The position numbers were made by a program, and so were the translations under genes. Below the pieces are notes generated by a model that saw nothing but the letters and a program-made list of their open reading frames with translations, did not search any database and was not told the origin of the DNA. A stretch of 64,000 bases of DNA, from contig CM042160.1 of NCBI GenBank assembly GCA_023376005.1, positions 82,013,402-82,077,401 on the forward strand, in the 5' to 3' direction. Below, piece after piece: positions 46,230 through 55,500 of this stretch. This stretch comes from Doryteuthis pealeii. Lineage: Eukaryota > Mollusca > Cephalopoda > Myopsida > Loliginidae. The stretch's first letter is position 1; every line of letters begins with the position of its first letter.

Positions 46230-46345
46230 AAGGGCTTCACCTGGACACCGATTGATTCAAAGGCCCTCTCTGATCGATCAAGTGACCGTCTTAGCCTAAA
46301 GTAAGGAACCAAGTGGAGTGTTCATGTCAAATGGACTACTATGAT
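45690..46345 (+). mobile_element. Repeat D copy with 45-A insertion
   Basis: 'ggattttactgcatgtcaac', 'tgatgaaggggtactccact', 'atcgatagagtttaacatat', 'aggggtactccaccctcc', 'ggttggggcttgccataagg' and 'gtggagtgttcatgtc'. A run of about 45 A (46184-46228) lies where other copies have only 'aggtgctagggctt'. The 'tactccac...agagttta' portion is present twice, as in the 27-28 kb cluster. Confidence 0.75.
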
Positions 46346-46429
46346 TCCATATTTAAACACTACATCACTGAATGTTCACATTACTTTGCAACTTGCAATC
46401 ATATCCTACAATGCCTAAAGAGGTTCGGG

Positions 46430-46625
46430 TAAATGTCCTACATGAAAATGGTTTCTCACTACCTATGGTAATATTGGCAGATTGAACTCTTTTGCTTTGT
46501 TTAGCAACCAATCTGGAGAAGGAAAAACTAATTGAAACCTGCTGTCTCTGCTTAAAAATTGACTATTGGTCTCATCCTAACTGAGGCAAACAGGTTAGGT
46601 AAATATTGAAACATCAACTCGTTTT
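46430..46625. mobile_element. Degraded SINE-2 tail
   Basis: 'tttagcaaccaatctggaga', 'aaaaattgactattggtctc' and 'ggttaggtaaatattgaaac' keep the order of a SINE-2 end with many changes. Confidence 0.5.
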
Positions 46626-46769
46626 TCCAACTGAAATACCGTTAATGGCCCAGCGTCTGATATTTGTCATTTGTCTGTTAATCAAAAGAAAGTTTTATCG
46701 TTGAATTGACAGTTTTCATTTGAAGAAAATCTTGATTGGGCCATCAGCGAAGTTGGAAAATAGAAGACC

Positions 46770-47085
46770 TACGTGAACAATGCGTCAGAACGATGGATAA
46801 CAAATGTATTTACCATTGAAGTCGGATGCCGGGATTTATTACCAACTCAACCTTGGCATTTTTGTCTAAAAAAGATCCAGGAGAAGCTCTACGCATTAGC
46901 GTGGATTATGGCAGTCCTATATTGTAACATCAAACGACAAAGTCTGGTGTATCAGAGATACTGCCGGAGCGCTCTGGGTTAGTGGTAATGATGTTTCGCC
47001 CGAAACCATGCTGAAACCAGAGTCATCATCTGATGAGGCTTTGTTGTTGCAATGCTACTGTGTAAATAGCAGTCATTGTATGAAG
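46770..47085 (+). pseudogene. LINE-like RT C-terminal fragment, second copy
   Basis: A + strand frame with ITNVFTIEVGCRDLLPTQPW, then after a gap K-K-I-Q-E-K-L, matches the minus strand of 1259-1580 in nucleotide order ('gatttattaccaactcaacc', 'gtcctatattgtaacatcaa', 'catcatctgatgaggctttg', 'gctactgtgtaaatagcagt'). Both copies end at the same base, next to a TA-rich microsatellite ('cattgtatgaag'), which suggests this is the natural 3' end of the element. Confidence 0.55.
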
Positions 47086-47087
47086 TT

Positions 47088-47110
47088 ATTATATATATAT
47101 ATATATATAC

Positions 47111-47153
<43 letters not shown>

Positions 47154-47473
47154 AAAATGAAAATGGAAGTGAATCTGACAGTATGTTGAAAAGAGAAATA
47201 AAGGAGAGAAAGTATTGATAGATAGAATAGGATATTTTCATTAAATTTAACTACACGGTGTTTCGGTCAGGAGTTTATCCATGTTGTACATTGTTCTATC
47301 ATCATTTCTTTTTTTATTATTCAAAAAATAATAGATAGAAACAATGTACACATGGATAAACTCCTGACCACAAACACGTCTAAGTTAATTAACTAAAATA
47401 TCTATTTTATCCATTCAATACTTTTCTCTCCTTTATTTCTCTTTCAAACACACACACACACACACACACAACA

Positions 47474-47513
<40 letters not shown>

Positions 47514-47520
47514 TATAATG
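47088..47520. repeat. (TA)n(TG)n, repeat G palindrome, (CA)n(TA)n
   Basis: 47088-47152 is (TA)n(TG)n. The palindrome 47200-47305 / 47325-47440 has 'ttcggtcaggagtttatcca' on one side and 'tggataaactcctgaccaca' on the other. 47450-47513 is (CA)n(TA)n, the inverse of the first microsatellite. The whole 430-base block is therefore one large inverted repeat with microsatellite ends. Confidence 0.85.
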
Positions 47521-47574
47521 AGAGAGAGAAGAGAGAGAGAGATACAGATATACAATTTCATATAAAGGAAAAAC

Positions 47575-47815
47575 GGTTATTCCTATAACTGCAACATAAA
47601 AAAGGGAACCACTCTGATTGACTGATAAATTATTATTTATTTATTGATCTACTAGGAAAAAAGAAGACGGGTTATGTTAAGGTTAGGGTTAGGATTAGGG
47701 TTTAGTGTTAGGTTAGGGTTAGGGTTAGGGTTAGTTTAATGGGGAAAATAAATAATAATTTATCAGTCAATTCGAGAGTGTCCCCCTTTTTATGTTGGAG
47801 TTATAGAAATAACGC
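47575..47815. mobile_element. Foldback T1 with telomere-like core
   Basis: Arms 'ggttattcctataactgcaa' to 'ctgataaattattatttatt' and their inverse. Between them (47667-47745) is a GGTTAGGGTTAGGG-type repeat with variants. Flanks GGAAAAAC (47567-47574) and GGAAAAAG (47816-47823) match at 7 of 8, so an hAT-like 8-bp duplication. The arms are homologous to those of T4. Confidence 0.82.
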
Positions 47816-47823
47816 GGAAAAAG

Positions 47824-48214
47824 CTTAACACACCAGTTATTTAGCTATTATAGATTAATATTTTTCAACTGGCTTCTTTTGAAAAGGAGCCAGAATCTTC
47901 AGACAGCCACACTTACAATGAATAATATTAATAGCTCAAGCAACCTGAGATGACCCAGATGAAAGAGAGAGCCATAATGTCTCACTCACTTTTGCAGTAG
48001 TGAGGTAATATAAATCAATGGTCTCCTTGGGGCTGTCCCTCAGCAGTGCTTGCACCCTTGCCTAAAAAAAGCAGGGTCAGTTTATTGCCCAGCGCCTACC
48101 ATGCCCCAAAAGAGAAATGCCGAGAATTATGCATTCTTTGCAATGGCCACAACATGAGCTTCAGTTTGTGTGTGGCGCCCCGTGTTAAAAATACCTGATG
48201 AGAGTCAGTCCTGG
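47824..48214. other. No supported feature
   Basis: Unclassified sequence upstream of CSTF1 between T1 and a repeat D copy. There is no evident exon or family match. Confidence 0.5.
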
Positions 48215-48780
48215 TTGGTTGGATTTAACGGTATGTCAACCTTGTTGGTTGTTTAATGCTGAAGACATTTTGATTTATTAATTCTGACTGATATTGAACA
48301 AATTTTTTTGACCATATGACCTTGAGCACCCTTCCGCGATCTCGATTCGTGGAACATTTTTTTCATTTACACTGTCAAAATCAGGTTGTTTGTTAGGGGT
48401 TAGGGTTAGGGGTTAGGATTAGGGGTTATTTTTTTAATAAAAAAAAAACTCTAAAATTTGTCTGTTAACAATTAACCCGATTTTGACGTGTAAATAGAAA
48501 AAATTTCCCCACAAATCGAGATCGCAAAAGGGGTGCCTAAAAGTCATATGGTCCAAATTTTTAATAAACTCAATCTTTTTTTAACTCATATTTTTAAACA
48601 CGTGTTTTCTATTTAGCCAAAAGATGGAACCTAATAGGTACAAGGGTCAGAGTGGATCTGGGAAGTAAGGTGAATGAGGGATACTCCCCACTCTCCAGAG
48701 CCCACGAAATTGAACTTCATCATTAGATGCAGTTTAATGAGTGTCAGGAAAATAATACTTCCACTTGCAGAGATGCTGAT
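48215..48780 (+). mobile_element. Repeat D copy interrupted by foldback T2
   Basis: Left part 48215-48300 ('ggtatgtcaac', 'atgctgaagacattttgatt'). Right part from about 48562 ('aaactcaatctttttttaac', 'gatggaacctaataggtaca', 'gggatactccccactctcca', 'tgcagtttaatgagtgtcag'). The two fit together when T2 is removed. Confidence 0.75.
48303..48561. mobile_element. Foldback T2 with telomere-like core
   Basis: Arms 'gaccatatgaccttgagcac' to 'tacactgtcaaaatc' and the inverse ('gattttgacgtgtaaat' to 'gtcatatggtc'). The core 48386-48428 is 'ggggttagggttaggggtt' type. A possible duplication 'caaattttt' flanks it but is low-complexity. The arms are unrelated to those of T1/T4. Confidence 0.75.
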
Positions 48781-48965
48781 AGGTAACGTCCTGCGTCTAA
48801 CGTACAAAAATTAAAGGGGTGCAATCATAAATAAAAAAAAACAACAATCTATTAAGAAACTTTAGTTGGGACCCTAAAAATTTCCGGGGACTCATTCAAA
48901 GCGAATGTGTGCGTCCCAGGATGCACTAAAATCAAAAAGCTATCAGTATCACTGCACTTGTAGTA
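48755..48965 (-). repeat. Repeat K copy
   Basis: Inverse of 9596-9860: 'gagatgctgataggtaacgt', 'actttagttgggacc', 'ggggactcattcaaagcgaa' and 'gtcccaggatgcactaaaat'. Between this repeat and CSTF1 exon 1 lie about 320 bases of T-rich sequence, the likely place of the CSTF1 5' UTR or promoter. I see no defined promoter element there. Confidence 0.65.
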
Positions 48966-49290
48966 TGATTTAGTTTGTTGTTTATTTTTCTTTTTTTTCT
49001 TTTTTTTTTCCAAATATGCAAATGTTTAAATCTCTCAAAAAGAAATTGTTCATTTATTTATTTGTTTATTTATTTGAATGACTATTTGAATAACTCATTA
49101 ATTCTACTTGTTAGATTTTTCTTTTTAGAATACCACGGAACTATTTTACACGTTATCATTTATCCCAAAGGCACATTTTTTTATAGTGTACTATTTTGGT
49201 GTTACACCGTGCATCAACTTAACCGGCTTTTCTTTAGTTATTCATCTTGTAACCACGTTGTTTACTGTGTATTCACATTTCCCCCTAATA

Positions 49291-49341
49291 ATGGCAGATA
49301 TTGAAGCTAAAGTCGTTGAGAATTATATCGCTAATCATCAG
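49291..49341 (+). CDS. CSTF1: CSTF1 exon 1 (start codon), with apparent base losses
   Basis: As read, ATG opens a frame MADIEAKVVENYIANHQ and a donor (CAG|gtagac) follows. Exon 2 needs a two-base carry-over (..AG|T = Ser), yet this exon ends in phase 0. Two single-base gaps would settle this: one before GAATTATATCGC and one after CGCT. The end then reads E-L-Y-R-L-I-I-S, which continues into exon 2 as Q-L-F-Y-D-G. In human CSTF1 the corresponding start is also about 20 residues before the Q and ends L-Y-K-L-I-I-S-Q. The ATG has A at -3 and G at +4. The local density of missing bases (36-49 kb) suggests assembly error rather than a dead gene, but the sequence alone cannot tell. The frame is open upstream of this ATG, so the start is chosen by family length. 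Confidence 0.68.
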
Positions 49342-50088
49342 GTAGACCTTTATACATTTTCTGGCCTCTACAGACAAAAAAAAGTTTTTGTATATATAAT
49401 ATTTTGTAATCTACACGATTTCCTCTTTCCATTGTAATGGCGGTCAGACATGGTCCCGCGATATTTGGAACATTTTTTTTGTTAGATTTTTTTGTTGTTG
49501 TTGTTTTGTTTTTCTTTGTGTTTTTCAATACGTTTCCCCAGTTTTTTTTTAGATCTATGATTAAGTTTTGAACGAATTCCAAAATTGTAGCAGATCTATA
49601 TACGTTGAAGGTTCTAAAACGAAAACAATTCTTGTTGCACTGCGGTGTTTCCTACCATTCTCCTTTATTTTATCGATATCTACAATTTTGTCAGAAGAAG
49701 CAAAATAAATTATTCTTTTTATCTTGATTGGTTTATAAAATCATTATTATATTTCATGCAAGTATCAATAATGATATTTAGAGGATGAATCTTCACGGAA
49801 AATTATTAAAAGCGGTAATTCTCTTTTTGAATTGGCTTCCTAGTATATATATAGTTTGGAGGGGTTCGCGTACTTTTAGTTGGTCAGAATATATAAGAAA
49901 ATTTATTGTTTCTTCAAAGCATTGGACCAAAAAATAAAATTCAAAATAAAAAAATAAAAATTCAAATAACTTATGAGTAACGAATTCGCTTACCTAGATT
50001 TCCCATTTAGAAAAGACAAACATTATGTATCTAATTTTTATCCAGCTTCTAGAAAAAACATGTAAGATTTGAAGTAATTTATAGGCTG

Positions 50089-50284
50089 AACTTGCATAAA
50101 GGTGTCAAAATTAGGGTAACTCAGAAAAAACAGAACCCAAATTATTTATTTATTTTCCTATTAAACTAACCCTAAACCCCAACCCTAACCCTAGACCCCC
50201 ATAGTTAAAATGAACAGTTTTATTACAAAATTTGTGGGTTCTGTTTTTTCTGGGTCCCCTAATTTTGACACCTTTGTGCAAGTT
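50089..50284. mobile_element. Foldback T3 with telomere-like core
   Basis: Arms 'aacttgcataaaggtgtcaa' to 'actcagaaaaaacagaaccc' and the inverse. The core 50163-50200 is 'aactaaccctaaacccc' type, preceded by 'ttatttattttcctatt'. The arms differ from T1/T4 and T2, but the core and its 'ttatttattttccYattaaa' lead-in are the same as in T1 and T4. Confidence 0.8.
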
Positions 50285-50715
50285 CTGGCAATTTATGTTA
50301 TAAATGAATTAAAGATGAAAAAAAAAGATTGAAAAAGATTAAGAACTTATAGAATTATAAAATAAATTATTATTAAAGAAAATTTTGGTAATATGTTTTT
50401 ATATTTAAACTAATGAGTGATTAAAAAAATATAGTTTATAAAAGTTTAGTTATTTTTTAAATTTTACATATTCATATTTTTTGCCACAGGTTTTCGAAGC
50501 TGTAGAATTTGGTAATAAGTGATACCTAATAATTTTCTAATTGTAGAATGTTTTCAGTAGAAATGATAAAATCCTGGTATCTTTTGATTTAAAAGATTTC
50601 TTTGGTTTGTAAGTTAGAGGCAGAATTTCTAGCAACACAAACACTTTCACTGTCAGTTTTTTGTTAGATTTCAAAAAAAAAATTATATTATTTAAACAAA
50701 AAATAATGAAAGTTA
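50285..50715. other. AT-rich intron sequence
   Basis: No repeat family or exon recognised between T3 and T4. Confidence 0.5.
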
Positions 50716-50902
50716 GGTTATTTCCTATAAGTCTAACATAGACAAAGGGGAACCACTCTTGACTGATAAATTATTTATTTATTTTCCCATTAAACTAACC
50801 CTAAACCCTAACCCCGTCTTCTTTTTTCCTTGGTAGATCAATAAATAATTTATCAGTCAAGAGTGGTTCCCCTTTGTATGTTTAGACTTATAGGAAATAA
50901 CC
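50716..50902. mobile_element. Foldback T4 with telomere-like core
   Basis: Arms 'ggttatttcctataagtcta' to 'aaccactcttgactgataaa' and a nearly perfect inverse. The core 50790-50816 is 'taaactaaccctaaaccct'. Flanks GAAAGTTA (50708-50715) and AAAAGTTA (50903-50910) match at 7 of 8. It is the best-preserved T element. T1 is its relative with a longer core. Confidence 0.87.
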
Positions 50903-51029
50903 AAAAGTTAAAACAATATATGGGGGTGACAAGACTTTCGGACCATCCTGTATTAGAACTTACCTAAATGAAACTTGGTGAGAAGATAGCTCTGTATTAG
51001 ATCTATAAACTATAAGATTGTTTATGCAT

Positions 51030-51145
51030 CTACCATCAACTCCCTGCTGATCCAAGATGAACTGAGTTAGCAAGGGCCAATATCGAACCCAGAACCTTGT
51101 GGTTCCTAGGTAGATGCTCTACTGATTGAGCTAAGTCAAGTTAAA
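51030..51145 (-). mobile_element. SINE-1 head fragment
   Basis: 'ctaccatcaactccctgctg', 'aagggccaatatcgaaccca', 'gaaccttgtggttcctaggt' and 'ctactgattgagctaagtc'. The tRNA-like half is kept but about 25-30 bases are missing between 'ctccctgctgatcc' and 'gagttagcaaggg'. The 3' half of the SINE is absent. Confidence 0.75.
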
Positions 51146-51486
51146 TCCTATAATTTTAACTTGATTTAAAAAAAATAAGTGTGAGTAAAGGTAGCAAGTA
51201 ATGTATCGTAAAATAGGTAACACAGTATGTATTTTTTTTAAATAATGTTACACTTTTTATTTAATGTATTGTATTTTAATTTATACCAGAAAAGAAAAAT
51301 GGTGTTATGTGAATTATTTATTGTATTGATTTGTTTATTTTTCTTTGTTTTTTTTTTAAATATTAAATGAAAATAAAAAAAGCAAAATGTTTTTGTTTTA
51401 TTTTCATGCATTATTCACTTAAAAAAAAAAATGGTTTTGAAACTTAACCAAAAAAAAAAACAACATAATTCCAGAATGTGAATAAT

Positions 51487-52497
51487 TTTGATTTTTTTTT
51501 AGTATTGTCCTCGTATTTATTGTGGTATGTATAAACAACGTTTTAGCTGCTGTATCCTCACCGTCAGCTGGGGAGGTACAATATGCCGACTGCAACACTG
51601 CAGAGAGGTAAAAAACCCATAATGGAGCCACCTTGGCTGTTGGGTGGTGAAACCAGATGCTTAAAAACGGAATACTTGTGGCTGAGCAGTCCACTTTGGC
51701 CCTTACTTAGGTTAAACAGTTGGTTGAAGAGGCCTCCTCCAATGGTCACTTTAAGCCCTAACACCTATATGATATTGCCTTATACCAAACCCCCCAACCC
51801 TTTTCATCCTATATAGATATAAAAGCCAATGTCTGAAAGTCTTAGTGTCCTGGTTTGATGTTAAACTGCATCGAGTGGTGAAGTTCCAATTCTGAGGCTT
51901 TGGGGAGTGTGGAGTACCCCTACATCGCCATCACACCCAGGTCTTCTCTGATCCAGGGTGGTAGCACCTGTTAGGGTCTTATCTATGGATTAAATAGATC
52001 AAAAATGAATTTTTTTAAAAATTGATTACAAAAAAAAGTTTGAATATTTAACAAGAATGAATAAAACAAAAATGTTTTTGGTATAAAATAACCCAACATG
52101 GTTTGACATGCCGTAAAATCCAACCAATCCAACCCAACTTGCTGTATCCTCCGACCTTCCTCAGGTGTTCTCTGTGGATTTGAGTATAGTAATAATCCAA
52201 CCTGGTAAATCATTTTTAATAGTTTGTTAGTTGATCAAACAGATGTCAAATAACTTCTTAAGATACCATTCAAATAATGATATTGTTTTTGCAATGAGAT
52301 CTTTAAAAGTTATTTGACAACTATTTGATCAACTGTCAAACTATTAGAAATGATTTACCAGGTTGAATCATTACTATACTCAAATACACAGGGAACAATT
52401 GAGGAAAGCTCGAGGATACAGCAGCCAAAATGTTGTGTTTATACATACCACAATAAAGATGAGGACAATAGTCCAAAAATCAAAATTATACACATCA
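51487..52497. mobile_element. Foldback (repeat E-like) split by repeat D
   Basis: The left arm, 51487-51559 plus 52152-52265, pairs with the right arm, about 52297-52495: 'tattgtggtatgtataaaca', 'gctgctgtatcctc', 'gatttgagtatagtaataat', 'ccaacctggtaaatcatttt' and their inverses. Arm ends carry the repeat E phrase 'gaggacaatagtcc'. The loop is about 30 bases. Repeat D sits in the left arm. Confidence 0.85.
51560..52139 (-). mobile_element. Repeat D, complete, 12-bp target duplication
   Basis: Both sides carry TGCTGTATCCTC (51548-51559 and 52140-52151), exact. The right arm of the host foldback preserves the empty site ('gaggatacagcagcc', 52417). The element is 580 bases, starts in its own orientation at 'aagttgggttggattggttg' and ends at 'ccccagctgacggt'. 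A 12-bp duplication fits target-primed reverse transcription, so repeat D is retroposon-like. Confidence 0.88.
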
Positions 52498-53230
52498 AGC
52501 CTCACCTCAAAAATACAAACAAATAATTCCAGAATGTTTGAAATGTTTCAATGAACAAAACTTATTTTAAGAAATCCTCTAAAATTCACTTCTAAAAATA
52601 TTACTAAAGTAATATTTCATTTGTTATAAAATTCAGTTTTTTGATTTTGATTTTTTTTAACAATTTTTGAAAAGTATTTATAACATTTTTTTTTTTTTAA
52701 TTTAAAATTTTTTTTTTACTACACCAAAATATTTTGTAAATTCAATCTAAAATGAAAACAATTAAAATTCATTTCCATTGAATTCTTTGTTTTATTGACA
52801 TTAAACATCACAATTTTAACAATTTAAAAAAAAAAAAAATTTATTTCATTATTAGTCCAGGTTAAAAATGCAGGAAGCCAAACTTTTTTTTACTTATTTT
52901 TCTGATGCAGGCATCATTGGGGAACAAGAAAAGTTTTGGGAAATGGGAGCAGGGGTAGACTATTTAACACTTACCTTATTAATTTATATGCCAATTCAGC
53001 ATTTGAGTAGCACAGGGATCTGTGTGATAAAGTAAAGAGATGATGGTAGGTGTGTTGCTCCATTCAAGTTCTTTATATCGAGTTGAACTTAAGGATAAAC
53101 TTTAAAGTTATATAAGATAAACATTTTTACCTTATATTATTGGATGCTATGTCATAGAAATAATCTATGCTTAAAAATTAACCTTGTATCACATCCTACT
53201 ATGGTAGAGGAGGGGTTGGGTAAATACATT
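52498..53230. other. AT-rich intron sequence with SINE fragments
   Basis: 52985-53060 is a SINE-1 body piece ('gtagcacagggatctgtgtg', 'gatggtaggtgtg'). 53165-53228 is a SINE-2 tail ('aaaaattaaccttgtatcac', 'gaggggttgggtaaatac'). The rest shows poly(A)/poly(T) runs only. Confidence 0.6.
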
Positions 53231-53328
53231 ATAGAAATTTCATAAAGAAGTCAAAAACAGATTTAGATGATAAAAATACATTTTGAAAGAGAAATCAAAG
53301 TTTACAGCATACACAATAAATGGAAAGT

Positions 53329-53360
<32 letters not shown>

Positions 53361-53365
<5 letters not shown>

Positions 53366-53621
53366 GTGTCAAAAAAGTATCAAGATTTTTGTACTTTTTG
53401 ATACACCTTGTATTCTGAAAAAAAAAATAACATTCCATTCATTTTTAAAATTTTTTTTTTTTTTAAAAAAAATTTTTTAGAATATAAGATATGTCAAAAA
53501 AGTACCAAGTTTAAAGCTGTATTTACCAAGATAGAAATGAAGAAATAAATGGAATGTTATTTTTTTCAGAATACAAGGTGCGTCAAAAAGTACAAAAAAT
53601 CTCTATTTTTTGACACACCTT
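53361..53621. mobile_element. Mariner-like palindromic MITE
   Basis: Ends 'aaggtgtgtcaaaaaagta' and the inverse 'tttttgacacacctt'. Arms of about 85 bases also share 'tttttgatacaccttgtatt' and 'ataacattccatt' with their inverses. A third terminal-like motif ('gatatgtcaaaaaagtacca') lies in the centre. TA-rich flanks fit TA insertion. There is no coding sequence. Confidence 0.8.
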
Positions 53622-54540
53622 CTATATATATATATGCATAAATAATAATTCTGATTGTGTTTCATCTGTTTATTCGCACATTATGCTCATTCATGTACCC
53701 TAGCCACAGTTCGCATTTTGACCAAATGAGATATTTTTCCACCCTCCCTTTAATCAACTGGTATATTCTTCTTCATCGATGTTGATTTTTCAAATCAAAC
53801 ACTATGTTCCCCAATGAGATTACCTTGTGCTAACTTCAACTATCCTCACAAGTAAACATGAATTATTGTGCATTGGTTTGCTGAAGATCCAATGTGCTGT
53901 AAGCAGGCCCCGACACTAACTTTTTTCATGACTGTCCCAAACAAAAATTATCAACCATCCCGAATGGGGTTTGGACTGTCCCAAAATCAAAATATTTTTG
54001 TTTAATTCATTAGCATCATCTATACTTGTCAGTCATCAGTAGCATAATAACATGTAATAAAACATTAAGAAAAGCTGAAGCAGTTGACAGAAACATTTAT
54101 TTATAATCAAGAATAATAAAATAAAATTTTATAAACTAAAATTTATTCTATTTCCATCTTTATACGGACATTTTCCAATCATAAAAATATATACTGTGTG
54201 ATTGTGTCTATTTCTTCAATGTTATTGCCATTAAGAATTTTAAGTTTAGAACTAGACCGTTTTTTGAAGTCAGCATTCGATCACTGGACGGCCAATATTG
54301 GAATGTAGTACTAACTTTTAGGAAAAAATTTTACTGTCCCCGGCAAACTGTCCCGGATGACGTATTGATCATCACCGGATGTAATTTTTATCGACGACGG
54401 GGCGGCGTTAATTTTGAGCCCTGGCTGTAAGGATCCAATTACCCCCAACAATGTGCTGTTAAAGGCTGAAAAAGAAAAAGAGTTCCAAAGATTCCTCACT
54501 ACCAGCAATACCGTTATCCACAAAATAGAATATGCAACTG
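53622..54540. other. No supported gene
   Basis: Mixed sequence with a repeated 'gactgtccc' word (53932, 53987). The minus-strand frame at 54311-54523 is short and without a domain I recognise. Confidence 0.5.
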
Positions 54541-54815
54541 TATATTCATCTTCTACTTTCAGTAGAATTAAATACTAAAATGGGGGATGGCATAGTGTCC
54601 TGTTTATCAATCTGTTCAGAGATGATTTGAAAGGGAGTTAATGTTTTAGAATAATTTAAAATTTGAGAAACACTGGAAAGATAGACGGTCTGAAATATGA
54701 CATCAAGTATTCTTACTCACACACCCACCATAAAAGAATACTTGATGTTATAGCGTCGGCTAATAAACTTACCACTCATTTTATTTAAAGCTGTGTTTTT
54801 TCAAATTTCTCACTA

Positions 54816-54848
<33 letters not shown>
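54541..54848. repeat. Repeat G-like fragment and (TA)n
   Basis: 54590-54720 resembles 1755-1890 ('atcaatctgttcag', 'aaaatttgagaaacactgga', 'aagatagacggtctgaaata'). 'agcgtcggctaataaactta' matches the inverse at 1683-1705. An internal hairpin pairs 'catcaagtattctt' with 'agaatacttgatg'. 54822-54848 is (TA)n. Confidence 0.65.
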
Positions 54849-54851
<3 letters not shown>

Positions 54852-55500
54852 AATGAAGAAAAAATCTAAACTTGCTTCATTACAATAATTTATTTCAACC
54901 ATATTAATACGGCATCTTCAGGTAATCACAAGAACATGACTCTTACTAAATATCTTGCTCTGTCCTTTTACTCACTGGTATTAGGCACATTGAGCTCTCC
55001 TTATGGTCTACCTGCACCAGCTTGATTAAACCACACATGGAAAGACCCTAACTACGGAAAAAAACTAATATATATATATATATATATATATGGGAATATT
55101 TGTCTTAATAGTTAAACAAATAATACTTCTCTCGTTTCTATACATTGATATTTAAAAGGAATACGTCACACCTTTTTCAGCATCTACTCGTGGGCCAATC
55201 ACGTTTGGCTTTTCGATTTCACGTGTTCCTATCATTAATTTTTGTTTTTGCATACAATGATCACGTCATCAACATTCAACTATAAACGTAGTAGTAATCA
55301 AGTTCAAACTCTAGTTTCACTATTACATTTACCTTTGGGAAAGGTATGAACTTCCTTATCTGCCCAGCTATGGATAAATAGTACCACTACCATTTGTCTA
55401 CAAGGATGGCTTTGGCATTAAATAACCCACAAATGTTGATATGCCATAGAGTATTGTATATCTGCCTTGCCCATTCAAAATGTTTCCTGGTATTATTTGT
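54849..55500. other. (TA)n and short SINE-2/repeat D pieces
   Basis: 55070-55092 is (TA)n. 55318-55400 is SINE-2 body ('acctttgggaaaggtatgaa', 'cagctatggataaatagtac'). 55408-55450 resembles the repeat D start ('aaataacccacaa', 'gatatgccatagag'). Confidence 0.55.

Noticed and set aside
47667..50816. TTAGGG repeats as evidence of a chromosome end or fusion
   Set aside because: They are short, degenerate, lie in both orientations and each is the loop of a foldback element with its own ends.
54311..54523. Minus-strand 70-codon frame with mixed composition
   Set aside because: It looks more protein-like than its neighbours, but I know no family for it and saw no splice-linked partner exons.
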